Shown here piece after piece: positions 18,162 through 25,855 of a stretch of DNA of 64,000 nt. Made by a program: the position numbers and the translations under genes. The notes under the pieces are model-generated. The model searched no databases and had not been told where the DNA came from. It saw only the letters and a program-made list of their open reading frames with translations. The stretch lies in the NCBI RefSeq assembly GCF_000418365.1, contig NC_021663.1, forward strand, positions 372,001 through 436,000, written 5' to 3'. The DNA is from Corynebacterium terpenotabidum Y-11. Lineage in GTDB: Bacteria > Actinomycetota > Actinomycetes > Mycobacteriales > Mycobacteriaceae. Positions within the stretch are counted from its first letter, which is position 1. Each line of letters opens with the position of its first letter.

Positions 18162-20144
18162 ATGACGGCACCACAGAAAAAGCTGCGTCACCGGATCCCG
18201 GTACCACTGAGGCAGCACTGGAAACTCGTGACCGGGGCACTGGCCTTCGTCCTGGTACTGGTCCTCGCTTTCGGTGGTGCCATGGTCCGCCCGACGATCA
18301 CCTCGACACTGTCGACGAAGGAACAGCTCACCGAAGACATTGCCGGTACCACCGACATCTTCGACTCCGGGGAGCACACCATCGAAGTCTCCTACAACGA
18401 GACCGAGTACCAGGACATGATCAGCGAGTACCAGAACACGGGTGAGAAGAACGTCATCAAGGCGGACATCACCATCGACGGCACCCTGATCGAGAACGTC
18501 GGCCTGCGGCTCAAGGGCAATTCAACACTTCAGTCGCTGCGCAACACCGGCGACGGTGAGCAGCGGGGTGGTCCCGGTGGCCAGGGTGCGGCAGCCGAGC
18601 AGGATGACACTGCTCAGGATGACGCTGCCCAGGGCACTGCGGATGCTCAGGGCACTGCTGACGCCGAGGGCACTGCTGACGCCCAGGGCGGCCAGGGCGG
18701 CCAGGGCGGCCAGGGCGGCCAGGGTGGCAGCATGACCCAGCTGTCCTTCGACGAACCGGAGAACCTTCCCTGGCTCATCATTTTCGACGAGTACCAGGAA
18801 GGCAGGGCATACGAAGGCAACACCGAACTGTCACTGCGTCCGACGGTGAGTGGTTCCTCGACTGCGGTGAATGAGGCGCTTGCGCTGTCGATGACCGCCG
18901 AGTCTGGCCAGGCGACGCAGGAGTACACCGTGGCATCGGTGTCCGTCAACGGCGGGGACGCGGTGTCCCGCATCGTCGTCGACATCCCGGACGGCCAGTG
19001 GGCCAATGAGCTCGGCAACGGTGTGCTGTACAAGGCGGATGCCTCGGGGTCGATGGAGTACCTCGGCGAGGACCCCACCGACTACGAGGACTCGTTCAAG
19101 CAGATCAACGCGATCGGTACCTATGATCTGGAACCGGTGATGCGCCTGCTGGACTTCCTCAACAATTCCAGTGACGAGGAATTCGCCGAGAATCTCGAGG
19201 ACTATGTCGACGTGGATTCCTTCGCGGAGTATCTGGCGACACAGACACTGCTGTCCAACGGGGACGCCATGGATGGTCCCGGCAACAACTACTACCTCTG
19301 GTACGACACGGACACGGAGAAGTTCTCGGTGCTGTCGTGGGACCTGAACATGGCGCTCAGCGGCGGCATGGGTGGTGGCGGCGGGATGCCTGGCGGCGGT
19401 GCGACTGCCGATGACACGACCGGCGCCGCGACCGGGACCGACGGTTCCGCCACCACCGGAGACGCCGACGGTGCGATGCCGCAGATGCCGGAGGGCATGG
19501 AGATGCCTGAAGGGATGGAAATGCCTGAAGGCATGGAGATGCCGGAGGGTATGGAGATGCCGGAGGGTATGGAGATGCCGGAGGGTATGGAGATGCCGGA
19601 GGGTATGGAGATGCCGGAGGGTATGGAGATGCCTGAAGGTGGATCCGGCGGCGGCGGTCGAGGCAGCAGCCTGCTCAAGGAACGTTTCCTCGCCAACGAG
19701 GATTTCGCTGCCCTCTACGAGCAGACCTATGCGGACCTGTACGAGCAGCTCATCGCGAGCGGCTACGCCCAGGAAACCCTCGACGCCATTGTCGCCAGGG
19801 CGACCGCGGCCGGTGATACGGGTGCGGAATCGCTCGGCACGACGATCTCGGAGAAGCTCGCCTCGACCAGCGCGACGTCCACCGCTGAGGAGGCGGAGCA
19901 GTCCTCGATGGGCGGTGGCGGCGGGCGGCGTACCGGCGAGACGGACGACGCCACCGCAGGCGACGCCACTGACGCCACTGACGCCGATACCGCCGACGAT
20001 GCGGTGACGAGTGAGGCTCCGGCGGAGGCTCCGGCGGAGACGCCGGCGGAGGCTCCGGGTGCTGTTCCGGGTGGCGCCCCGGGTGCCGTTCCGGAGGGTG
20101 CCCCGGAGGGCGGTCCGGGTGGTGCTCCGGTGGCCGCTGCCTGA
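18162..20144 (+). CDS. CotH-family (secreted kinase-like) protein with low-complexity inserts
   Basis: 660 residues. One N-terminal membrane helix (LVTGALAFVLVLVLAFGG, ~22-39) anchors a secreted CotH-like domain. CotH features: VGLRLKGNSTLQSLR (the R.KGNS motif), LPWLIIFDEYQEGRAY, NELGNGVLYKAD, and the metal-site region GNNYYLWYDTDTEKFSVLSWDLN (D-x-D...W-D-x-N, given here as two halves GNNYYLWYDTD and LSWDLN). CotH proteins are atypical protein kinases in spore coats and fungi. Inserts interrupt the domain: a Gly/Gln stretch (GGQGG) near 180, a Met-rich MPEGME array at 442-493, and a Pro/Ala/Gly C-terminal tail. Substrate in a non-sporulating corynebacterium is unknown. Confidence 0.82.
   Translation: MTAPQKKLRHRIPVPLRQHWKLVTGALAFVLVLVLAFGGAMVRPTITSTLSTKEQLTEDIAGTTDIFDSGEHTIEVSYNETEYQDMISEYQNTGEKNVIKADITIDGTLIENVGLRLKGNSTLQSLRNTGDGEQRGGPGGQGAAAEQDDTAQDDAAQGTADAQGTADAEGTADAQGGQGGQGGQGGQGGSMTQLSFDEPENLPWLIIFDEYQEGRAYEGNTELSLRPTVSGSSTAVNEALALSMTAESGQATQEYTVASVSVNGGDAVSRIVVDIPDGQWANELGNGVLYKADASGSMEYLGEDPTDYEDSFKQINAIGTYDLEPVMRLLDFLNNSSDEEFAENLEDYVDVDSFAEYLATQTLLSNGDAMDGPGNNYYLWYDTDTEKFSVLSWDLNMALSGGMGGGGGMPGGGATADDTTGAATGTDGSATTGDADGAMPQMPEGMEMPEGMEMPEGMEMPEGMEMPEGMEMPEGMEMPEGMEMPEGMEMPEGGSGGGGRGSSLLKERFLANEDFAALYEQTYADLYEQLIASGYAQETLDAIVARATAAGDTGAESLGTTISEKLASTSATSTAEEAEQSSMGGGGGRRTGETDDATAGDATDATDADTADDAVTSEAPAEAPAETPAEAPGAVPGGAPGAVPEGAPEGGPGGAPVAAA
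19485..19640 (+). repeat. 18-bp tandem repeat encoding MPEGME in the CotH gene
   Basis: Eight complete 18-bp units (19485-19628) plus a partial ninth (to 19640) encode MPEGME. The last five full units are identical in sequence (ATGCCGGAGGGTATGGAG) while the first three differ at synonymous sites (CCT/GAA/GGG/GGC), so the array has expanded recently at its 3' side. All changes are silent, so the peptide is under selection or too young to have diverged. Copy number is likely to vary between strains. Confidence 0.97.
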
Positions 20145-20189
20145 GCGTAGCGACGGACGCCGGGGCCCCAACAGCCCCGACGGTCCTGC

Positions 20190-21233
20190 TCACAACCCCG
20201 CGGCATCCGCGACCCGGGTCGCCTTCGCGATGAGCACATCGACGACCTCGGGCCCCGGAGTCCCGGCAACCGCCGCATTCTCGGGCATGTCCAGAACCCG
20301 CCGGACCACGCCCTCGACGATGATCGCAACCTTCCACAGACCCAGGACATGCCAGAAATCCAGCGCCGCACGTGAGCGTCCGGTCGCCGCGAGATACCGG
20401 GCGGCCAGCTCATCGGGGCCTGGGAAACCGTCGGCGAGGGCGGCGTCGAACCCGGGGAGGTTCGGTCCGGACGGGGTAGGCCAGTAGGCGAGCAGTGAGC
20501 CGATGTCGGCCAGCGGATCGCCCAGCGTCGTCAGCTCCCAGTCGACGACGGCCTGCACCTGCCCGGTCGATTCCGAGACGATGATGTTGCCCAGGTGCAG
20601 GTCCCCGTGGACCAGCACCGTTTCGGCCTGTTCCGGCACCGCACTCTGCAGCCGTGAGGTCAAGGCGTCCAGTGCCGGAAGGTCCCGGGTCTTCGTGTGC
20701 TCCCACTGCCCGGCCCAGCGTCGCAGCTGTCGCGGGGCGTAGGGCTCATGGGAGGCCAGCGTGGTCAGACCGGTGGCATCGAGGTCGACGGCGTGGACGG
20801 CGACCATGGCGTCCACCAGCCCGTCGGCGGCGGCGCGCCGGGCCTCCGGGCTCAGGCGGGACGCCGCCTCCCGCGAATTCAACGAGGTGCCCGGAATCAC
20901 CGACATGGCGATCACCGGCACATCGTCGAAGACGGTGGTCCCGAAGATCCGCGGGACGGGCACGTCGGTGTCTGCCAGGGCGGCCATGATCCGGCCCTCC
21001 CGCAGCACGTCATGGGCGGAAGTGGCGAGGTGTCCCAGGGGTGGACGCCGGACGACCACGGAGGTGCCCCGGTCATCGGTGGCGAGGTAGGTCAAATTGG
21101 ACTGGCCGGCACCGATGCGGGTCAGTGACACGAGGCCGTCATCGGTACTGATGCCGGTGCCGGGGAGGGACCGTAGCCATCCGCTCAGCGTGGTGAGGTC
21201 GAAGGGGGCGGCAGGTGTTGTCGGAGGGTTCAT
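20190..21233 (-). CDS. Aminoglycoside-phosphotransferase-fold kinase (ACAD10/11 N-domain type)
   Basis: 347 residues. APH-fold catalytic loop VHGDLHLGNIIV (Brenner motif H-G-D-x-x-x-x-N) and the DFG-equivalent VVDWELTTLGDPLADIG are intact; IGAGQSNLTYLATD is the nucleotide loop. Sequence type is that of the phosphotransferases paired with acyl-CoA dehydrogenases, equivalent to the kinase domain of mammalian ACAD10/11, proposed to phosphorylate 4-hydroxyacyl-CoA. It is the last gene of the TetR-SDR-ACAD operon. The GTG at 21242 overlaps the dehydrogenase stop; I prefer the ATG at 21233 because AGGTG precedes it. Antibiotic resistance is unlikely. Confidence 0.87.
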   Translation of the reverse strand: MNPPTTPAAPFDLTTLSGWLRSLPGTGISTDDGLVSLTRIGAGQSNLTYLATDDRGTSVVVRRPPLGHLATSAHDVLREGRIMAALADTDVPVPRIFGTTVFDDVPVIAMSVIPGTSLNSREAASRLSPEARRAAADGLVDAMVAVHAVDLDATGLTTLASHEPYAPRQLRRWAGQWEHTKTRDLPALDALTSRLQSAVPEQAETVLVHGDLHLGNIIVSESTGQVQAVVDWELTTLGDPLADIGSLLAYWPTPSGPNLPGFDAALADGFPGPDELAARYLAATGRSRAALDFWHVLGLWKVAIIVEGVVRRVLDMPENAAVAGTPGPEVVDVLIAKATRVADAAGL

Positions 21234-21238
21234 GTCTG

Positions 21239-22456
21239 TCACCTGTACTTGCGGAGTTCGGCGCGGGCAATGGTCATGAGGTGTACCTCGTCGGGACCGT
21301 CGGCCAGCCGCAGCGTCCGCAGTCCGGCGTACATGGCGGCCAGTGGTGTGTCGTCGGTGACGCCTTCGCCGCCGAAGACCTGGATCGCCTTGTCGACGAT
21401 GTCGAGGGCGATGCGCGGGGCGAGGACTTTGATCGCGGCGATCTCCTGGCGGGCGGCCTTGTTTCCGACGGTGTCCATCATCCAGGCGGCCTTCATGGTC
21501 AGCAGCCGGGCGGACTCGATGCTGATCCGGGCCTCGGCGATCCAGTCGCGGATATTGTCGCGCTCGGAGAGTTTCTTCCCGAAGGTGATGCGTGATTCCG
21601 CCCGTCGGCACAGCAGTTCCAGGGCGCGTTCGGCGATGCCGATGGAGCGCATGCAGTGGTGGATGCGGCCGGGGCCGAGGCGGTCCTGGGCGATGCGGAA
21701 GCCCATGCCTTCGCCGCCGAGGATGTCGGCGTCGGGGACGAAGACATTGTCGAAGCGGATCTCGGCGTGCCCCTCGCGGTCGTGGTAGCCGAAGACCGGC
21801 AGGTTGCGTTCGATGGTCACCCCGGGGGCGTCGGCGGGGACGGCGAGCATGGACTGCTGGACGTGCGGTGCGGCGTCCGGGCTGGTCTTTCCCATGACGA
21901 TGAGCACACCGAGGTTCGGGTGCATGCCGTTGGAGCTGAACCACTTGCGTCCAGTGAGGCGGTAGCCGCCGTCGACGCGGGCGAACTCCATGGCGATGTT
22001 CGTCGCGTCGGAGGACGCCACCTCCGGCTCGGTCATGCAGAATGCGGAGCGGATCTCGCCGCGCAGCAGTGGTTCGAGGTATCTCCGGCGGTGCTCGTCG
22101 GTGCCGTAGAGCTCGAGGACCTCCATGTTGCCGGTGTCCGGGGCGTTGCAGTTGCAGGCCTCGGGGGCCAGGCCGATGCTGCGTCCCATGATCTCGGCCA
22201 GCGGGGCGTACTCGACGTTGGTGAGGGCCGGGACGCCCGCGGTACCCGAGCTTTCGTGCGGGTGGAAGAGGTTCCACAGGCCGCGTTTCTTCGCCTCGAT
22301 TTTGAGGTCGGCCAGGACGGCGGGGAAGTGGTGGGGATTGCCGGAGGCGCGGATCTGCTCGTCGGCGAGGTGTTCGGCGGGGTAGACGCACTCCTCCATG
22401 AAGGTGGTGAGGCGGGCCTGGTAGTCGAGACTGCGGTCGGTGTTGCTGAAGTCCAT
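21239..22456 (-). CDS. Acyl-CoA dehydrogenase family protein
   Basis: FAD-dependent alpha,beta-desaturation of an acyl-CoA. 405 residues with the family landmarks FCMTEPEVASSDATNI (FAD/substrate loop), GYRLTGRKWFSSNGMHPNLG, FGKKLSERDNIRDWIAEARI and the C-terminal IQVFGGEGVTDDTPLAAMYA region. The subgroup is that of ACAD10/11-like enzymes (N-terminal EECVYPAEHLADEQ). It lies between an SDR and an APH-fold kinase in one operon, which supports handling of hydroxylated or branched acyl-CoA. Expected partners are ETF and ETF-quinone reductase, encoded elsewhere. Confidence 0.92.
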   Translation of the reverse strand: MDFSNTDRSLDYQARLTTFMEECVYPAEHLADEQIRASGNPHHFPAVLADLKIEAKKRGLWNLFHPHESSGTAGVPALTNVEYAPLAEIMGRSIGLAPEACNCNAPDTGNMEVLELYGTDEHRRRYLEPLLRGEIRSAFCMTEPEVASSDATNIAMEFARVDGGYRLTGRKWFSSNGMHPNLGVLIVMGKTSPDAAPHVQQSMLAVPADAPGVTIERNLPVFGYHDREGHAEIRFDNVFVPDADILGGEGMGFRIAQDRLGPGRIHHCMRSIGIAERALELLCRRAESRITFGKKLSERDNIRDWIAEARISIESARLLTMKAAWMMDTVGNKAARQEIAAIKVLAPRIALDIVDKAIQVFGGEGVTDDTPLAAMYAGLRTLRLADGPDEVHLMTIARAELRKYR

Positions 22457-22478
22457 GGTGTTCTCCCGGGGTCTGCGG

Positions 22479-23276
22479 TCACTGGTGCCCGACGGTGCCG
22501 ACGAGCTGTCCGCCGTCGATGACGAGATTGGTGCCGGTGATCCAGCCGGAGGTCGGCGCGGCGAGGAAGCAGACCGCGTCGGCGATGTCGGCGGGTTCGC
22601 CGATCCGGCCCATCGGGGTGGTGGCGGCGACCGCGGCCTCGTGTTCCTTCCACAGGGCTTCGGCGAACCGGGTGCGGACGACGCCGGGGGAGACGGAGTT
22701 CACCCGGATGCGGGGCCCGAGTTCGCGGGCCATCTGGCGGGTGAGGTGGAGCAGGGCGGCCTTGGAGCCGTTGTAGATGCCGATGCCGTCCTCCATGGTC
22801 AGGGCGCCGATCGAGGCGATGTTGACGATCGCGCCGGCGGCCCCGTCCGGTGCGGCACCGAGCCCAGCTTCCAGGGCGGCGCGGGCCCAGACGACGGGGG
22901 CGGTGGTGTTGATCTCGAAGACCTTGGCGATCAGGGCGGGGTCCTGGTCGGTGACGGGGCCGTAGGCGGGATTGGTGCCGGCGTTGTTGACGAGGACGTC
23001 GAGGCGGCCGGTGGTGGCGACGGCGGTGGTGCACACGGCGGTGGCGGCGTCCGCCTGTCCGACATGGCCGGCGAGTCCGGTGACGGCCACGGTGACGCCC
23101 CGGTCAGCGAGGTCGGCGGTGATTTGTGCGGCGGCGGCTTCGGCGTCCTCCCGGGTCCGGGAGGTGAGGAAGACAGTGGCGCCGGACGCAGCGAGCAGGG
23201 ACGCGGTGGCGTAGCCGATGCCGCGGCTGCCGCCGGTGACGACGGCGGTGCGTCCGGAGAAGTCGTAGGTGGTCAT
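22479..23276 (-). CDS. Short-chain dehydrogenase/reductase
   Basis: 265-residue classical SDR. Cofactor motif TGGSRGIG at residues ~15-22 (NAD(P) binding), LVNNAGTNP, catalytic Ser in NIASIGALT and the YNGSK (Y-x-x-x-K) catalytic pair, then PG loop VSPGVVRTRF. It is probably a 3-hydroxyacyl-CoA or 3-oxoacyl reductase for the pathway formed with the downstream acyl-CoA dehydrogenase and kinase genes. Preceded by a palindromic operator directly upstream of the ATG, so it is the first regulated gene of the catabolic operon. Confidence 0.9.
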   Translation of the reverse strand: MTTYDFSGRTAVVTGGSRGIGYATASLLAASGATVFLTSRTREDAEAAAAQITADLADRGVTVAVTGLAGHVGQADAATAVCTTAVATTGRLDVLVNNAGTNPAYGPVTDQDPALIAKVFEINTTAPVVWARAALEAGLGAAPDGAAGAIVNIASIGALTMEDGIGIYNGSKAALLHLTRQMARELGPRIRVNSVSPGVVRTRFAEALWKEHEAAVAATTPMGRIGEPADIADAVCFLAAPTSGWITGTNLVIDGGQLVGTVGHQ

Positions 23277-23291
23277 GGGACCACCCTACTA

Positions 23292-23305
23292 TGAATCGTG
23301 ATTCA
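23292..23305. promoter_or_regulatory. Palindromic operator TGAATC-GT-GATTCA before the SDR gene
   Basis: A perfect inverted repeat of six bases around a GT centre lies 16 bases before the SDR start, in the short gap after the TetR gene. Adjacent sequence (ATTCACTGGAATTCA) contains further half-sites. TetR repressors of fatty-acid catabolic operons bind such short palindromes, so this is the likely site of the adjacent regulator; the assignment is inference. Confidence 0.6.
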
Positions 23306-23317
23306 ATTCACTGGAAT

Positions 23318-23953
23318 TCAGTCGAGCGGAAGTCCGAGGGTGCCCAGCCAGATCCGGTCCGCGGTGGCGCACAGCCGGTCCAGGGTCTCGTCGGTGTCCG
23401 GGTAGCGGCCGTCCACCCAGGTGATGTACGCCATCCGGGAAACCGCGGCGGACAGTGCCATGGCCGTCAACTCCGCGTCGGTGATCGTGATCTCCCCGGC
23501 CTCGGCGAGCCGTTCCAGCGCCCGGGCGTTACGGTCGATGAAGCCGTCGGCACGCAGCAGCCGCTGACGGCCGAAGTTCTCATCGGCCTGCGCCACCTGC
23601 TCCATCAACGCCATGATGTCGCGGTTCTTCCGGTAGGACGCCAGGTAGGCGCGGTTCGTCGCCCGGATCTGGTCGGCGGGGGTGCGGGTGGTGTCCCGGT
23701 CCGGGCGTCCGGCGGTGCGCATCTCCTCCTCCACCTCGGTGAGCACCGCGGCGAGCAGGGCGTCCCGGTCGGCGAAGTAGGTGTACAGCGTGCCGACGGA
23801 ACAGCCGGCCTCCGCGGCGACACCGGTGAGCTTCGCATCGTGGTAGCCGTCGCGGAGGAACACCGCGCGGGCCGCGGCGAGGATGTCCGAGCGACGGCGG
23901 GCGGCGCGGACCTCGCGGGCGCCGGTTCCCGTGCCGTGTCCTGGATGGCTCAT
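23318..23953 (-). CDS. TetR/AcrR-family transcriptional regulator
   Basis: 211 residues. The N-terminal helix-turn-helix domain (residues ~17-64) shows the family pattern: ILAAARAVFLRDGYHDAKLT, then GVAAEAGCSVGTLYTYFADR, then DALLAAVL. The C-terminal ligand domain is divergent, as usual. It lies immediately upstream of, and in the same direction as, the SDR/acyl-CoA dehydrogenase/kinase genes, with a palindrome in the gap, so it most likely represses this operon and senses an acyl-CoA. Confidence 0.92.
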   Translation of the reverse strand: MSHPGHGTGTGAREVRAARRRSDILAAARAVFLRDGYHDAKLTGVAAEAGCSVGTLYTYFADRDALLAAVLTEVEEEMRTAGRPDRDTTRTPADQIRATNRAYLASYRKNRDIMALMEQVAQADENFGRQRLLRADGFIDRNARALERLAEAGEITITDAELTAMALSAAVSRMAYITWVDGRYPDTDETLDRLCATADRIWLGTLGLPLD

Positions 23954-23985
23954 ACCCGCGATTCTATCGGTCGGCCTGGTGGGGG

Positions 23986-24126
23986 TCAGCCGTTCTTCCG
24001 GAAGATGACCCGGGTCATGCGCAGGGCGATGACGATCAGTCGCCAGAACTGGTAGGGGACGCTCTTTCTCCTGCGCAGGGTGGCGGCGTCCGGGGCTGGG
24101 GCTCCGGTGAGATCGGGTGTGTACAT
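23986..24126 (-). CDS. Small basic membrane-associated protein (46 aa) downstream of the SQR-like gene
   Basis: An ATG-initiated frame of 46 codons begins MYTPDLTGAPAPDAATLRRR and continues KSVPYQFWRLIVIALRMTRV to IFRKNG. It has a basic patch, then an amphipathic/hydrophobic helix (FWRLIVIALRMTRVIF) and a basic tail, suggesting peripheral membrane contact. It lies 43 bases after the flavoprotein stop in the same direction and before the TetR gene, in a gap that is otherwise empty. Codon use is normal for this genome. The upstream ribosome site is weak. I do not recognise the family; it may assist the quinone-linked flavoprotein. Confidence 0.55.
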   Translation of the reverse strand: MYTPDLTGAPAPDAATLRRRKSVPYQFWRLIVIALRMTRVIFRKNG

Positions 24127-24169
24127 GAAAGTCACTTTCTGTGGTGGGCAGGTCCGGTGGCGGAGGGGG

Positions 24170-25630
24170 TCACTCAGGGATCAGCCACCACAGGGGGCGG
24201 CCCTTCATCTTGTAGATGAACATGTGGTGCAGCAGGGTCTTGATCCAGTGACCTGCCAGGCCGATCTCCCCGAAGGTGAGGGACGGGTGCCGACCACCGG
24301 TATCCGGGTACTTCTCGTGGTCGGGGACGGTCGGGTACATCGTCATCGACGCGGCGGACCCGGTCAGCAGACCGGTGCCGGCCGAGGCGATGCACGCGGA
24401 GCCCATCTCCGTCATGGATTCCTCATGGTCCGGGTTCCCCGGGCGCAGGATCCGGTCGGTGACCGTGTCAGCGACGAGCTTGCCCTGGATGCCGGCGGGC
24501 ATCCCGGTGCGCGGCGGGGACGGGGTGATGACGGTGCCGTTGGGAGAGGTCCGGGGTTCCGAGATCTGGTGGGGCGGCGAGAAGGCGATACCTGGCGCCC
24601 AGATGTTGTCGTAGACCGCGCTGCGGTAGGTCCGCGGCCAGTCCGACGCCGTCCACTGGGAGTGGTCTTTCCCGGAGTAGTCGGCGTCGACGAGCATCAT
24701 GCCGTTGGCGGCGAACATGGTCGACGTGATGTCGGCGCCGTCTCGGTCGACGGCGGTGAGGTCCGCACCCCGGAACGGTGGCAGCAGCATGGCGAAGTCG
24801 AAGCGAAGCTCATGGACCTCGCCGTCGAGTGTCTCGTAGGTCAGCAGTCCGTCGTCGACACTCTGGGCGTGTGCCCGGACGATCGGGATCACCCCACGTT
24901 CGCGGAACAGGGACTCGGTCCACAGTTTCGAACTCGTCCGGTAGCCCTGCTGGGTGAACTGCATGCCGGCGACCCCGAAGTCGCCGAGCTCGTACTCGTT
25001 GGTGAAGTAGTAGATGTCGCACAGGTCGCGAAGCCCGGCCTGTCGGACGGTGTGCTCCACATTGAAGGTGTACTCGAAGGCGGCGCCTTCGCAGGTGCAG
25101 GTTCCGTGGCCGGTGCCGATGACGAGGGTCTGGTGCTTACCCTGACGCATCGCGTCGAGGACCTTGTCCAGCTCCGCCGCGGCATGGACGGCATGGTCTG
25201 CGGTGCATACCGACACTGAGCCGCCCTGTTCGGGCCCGAGCCCCGGTGTCGCGGCGAAGTTGAGCTTCGGTCCCGTCGCATTGATCAGGTAGTCGTAGGG
25301 GATATCGTCGGTCGTGCCCGCCCTTGTGGAGTCGGTGTGCTCGATGCGGATATAGGGCGTCGTGTCGTCGGCGCGTCCCTCGGGGTGGATCTCCCGGGCG
25401 AGTGCCTGCCGGTAGACGATTCCTTTCCTGCGGTAGAGGGGAGCCAACGGGAAAAGGACCTTGCTCTTCGGTATCTTTCCGACGCCCACCCAGATATTCG
25501 AGGGAATCCAGTTCCACTGTGCATTGGGGGTCACCACCGTGACGCTGTGCTCGCGTCCCAGTTGTCTGCGCAGATAGAGCGCGGCGGTATGTCCGGCGAC
25601 GCCGGCTCCCATGATGACGATCCGTGCCAT
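24170..25630 (-). CDS. FAD-dependent oxidoreductase, sulfide:quinone oxidoreductase-like
   Basis: 486 residues. N-terminal FAD motif IVIMGAGVAGHTAALYLRRQ, WIPSNIWVGVGKI (typical 'N.WV..G' of SQR/NDH-2-like enzymes), INATGPKLNF (second FAD motif) and VLIGTGHGTCTCEGAAFEYT-like second nucleotide region with two cysteines (C-x-C). The C-terminus is amphipathic (HWIKTLLHHMFIYKMKG), as in SQRs that sit on the membrane. GGTGGAG precedes the ATG at 25630. A CsoR/CstR-type palindrome overlaps the promoter, consistent with sulfide/persulfide or copper control. Oxidation of sulfide to sulfane sulfur with quinone reduction is the best guess; a different type-II reductase remains possible. Confidence 0.78.
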   Translation of the reverse strand: MARIVIMGAGVAGHTAALYLRRQLGREHSVTVVTPNAQWNWIPSNIWVGVGKIPKSKVLFPLAPLYRRKGIVYRQALAREIHPEGRADDTTPYIRIEHTDSTRAGTTDDIPYDYLINATGPKLNFAATPGLGPEQGGSVSVCTADHAVHAAAELDKVLDAMRQGKHQTLVIGTGHGTCTCEGAAFEYTFNVEHTVRQAGLRDLCDIYYFTNEYELGDFGVAGMQFTQQGYRTSSKLWTESLFRERGVIPIVRAHAQSVDDGLLTYETLDGEVHELRFDFAMLLPPFRGADLTAVDRDGADITSTMFAANGMMLVDADYSGKDHSQWTASDWPRTYRSAVYDNIWAPGIAFSPPHQISEPRTSPNGTVITPSPPRTGMPAGIQGKLVADTVTDRILRPGNPDHEESMTEMGSACIASAGTGLLTGSAASMTMYPTVPDHEKYPDTGGRHPSLTFGEIGLAGHWIKTLLHHMFIYKMKGRPLWWLIPE

Positions 25631-25666
25631 TTTCTCCACCTTCCGGTGTGGTTGAGGACACACTCC

Positions 25667-25694
25667 AAGATACCCCCCGGGGTATCAATGGCAA
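25667..25694 (-). promoter_or_regulatory. Promoter with CsoR/CstR-type operator for the SQR-like gene
   Basis: On the minus strand a TTGCCA (-35) and TATCTT (-10) are separated by 16 bases that consist mostly of a perfect 18-base palindrome, GATACCCCCCGGGGTATC (25669-25686). AT-flanked C-run/G-run palindromes of this form are the operator style of CsoR/CstR/RcnR repressors. Placement between -35 and -10 predicts repression. The repressor gene is not in this window. Confidence 0.75.
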
Positions 25695-25855
25695 GGGGTG
25701 CGACGGCGGGATATCACTCCCGGTTATGGCCCGCGGCAGCGCCCTGTGGGCGCACCCGTCCCGACCCCGTCAGCCGTCGCTGACCGCAGGAACGGATTAC
25801 TGTTGTTTCCGACAGTGAACGTACCCGCCTGAACGACCAGCGAAGGAGCACCACC

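Noticed and set aside
20161..20179. CGGGGC-loop-GCCCCG hairpin as terminator between CotH and the kinase gene
   Set aside because: Short six-base stem with no U-run; too weak to call.
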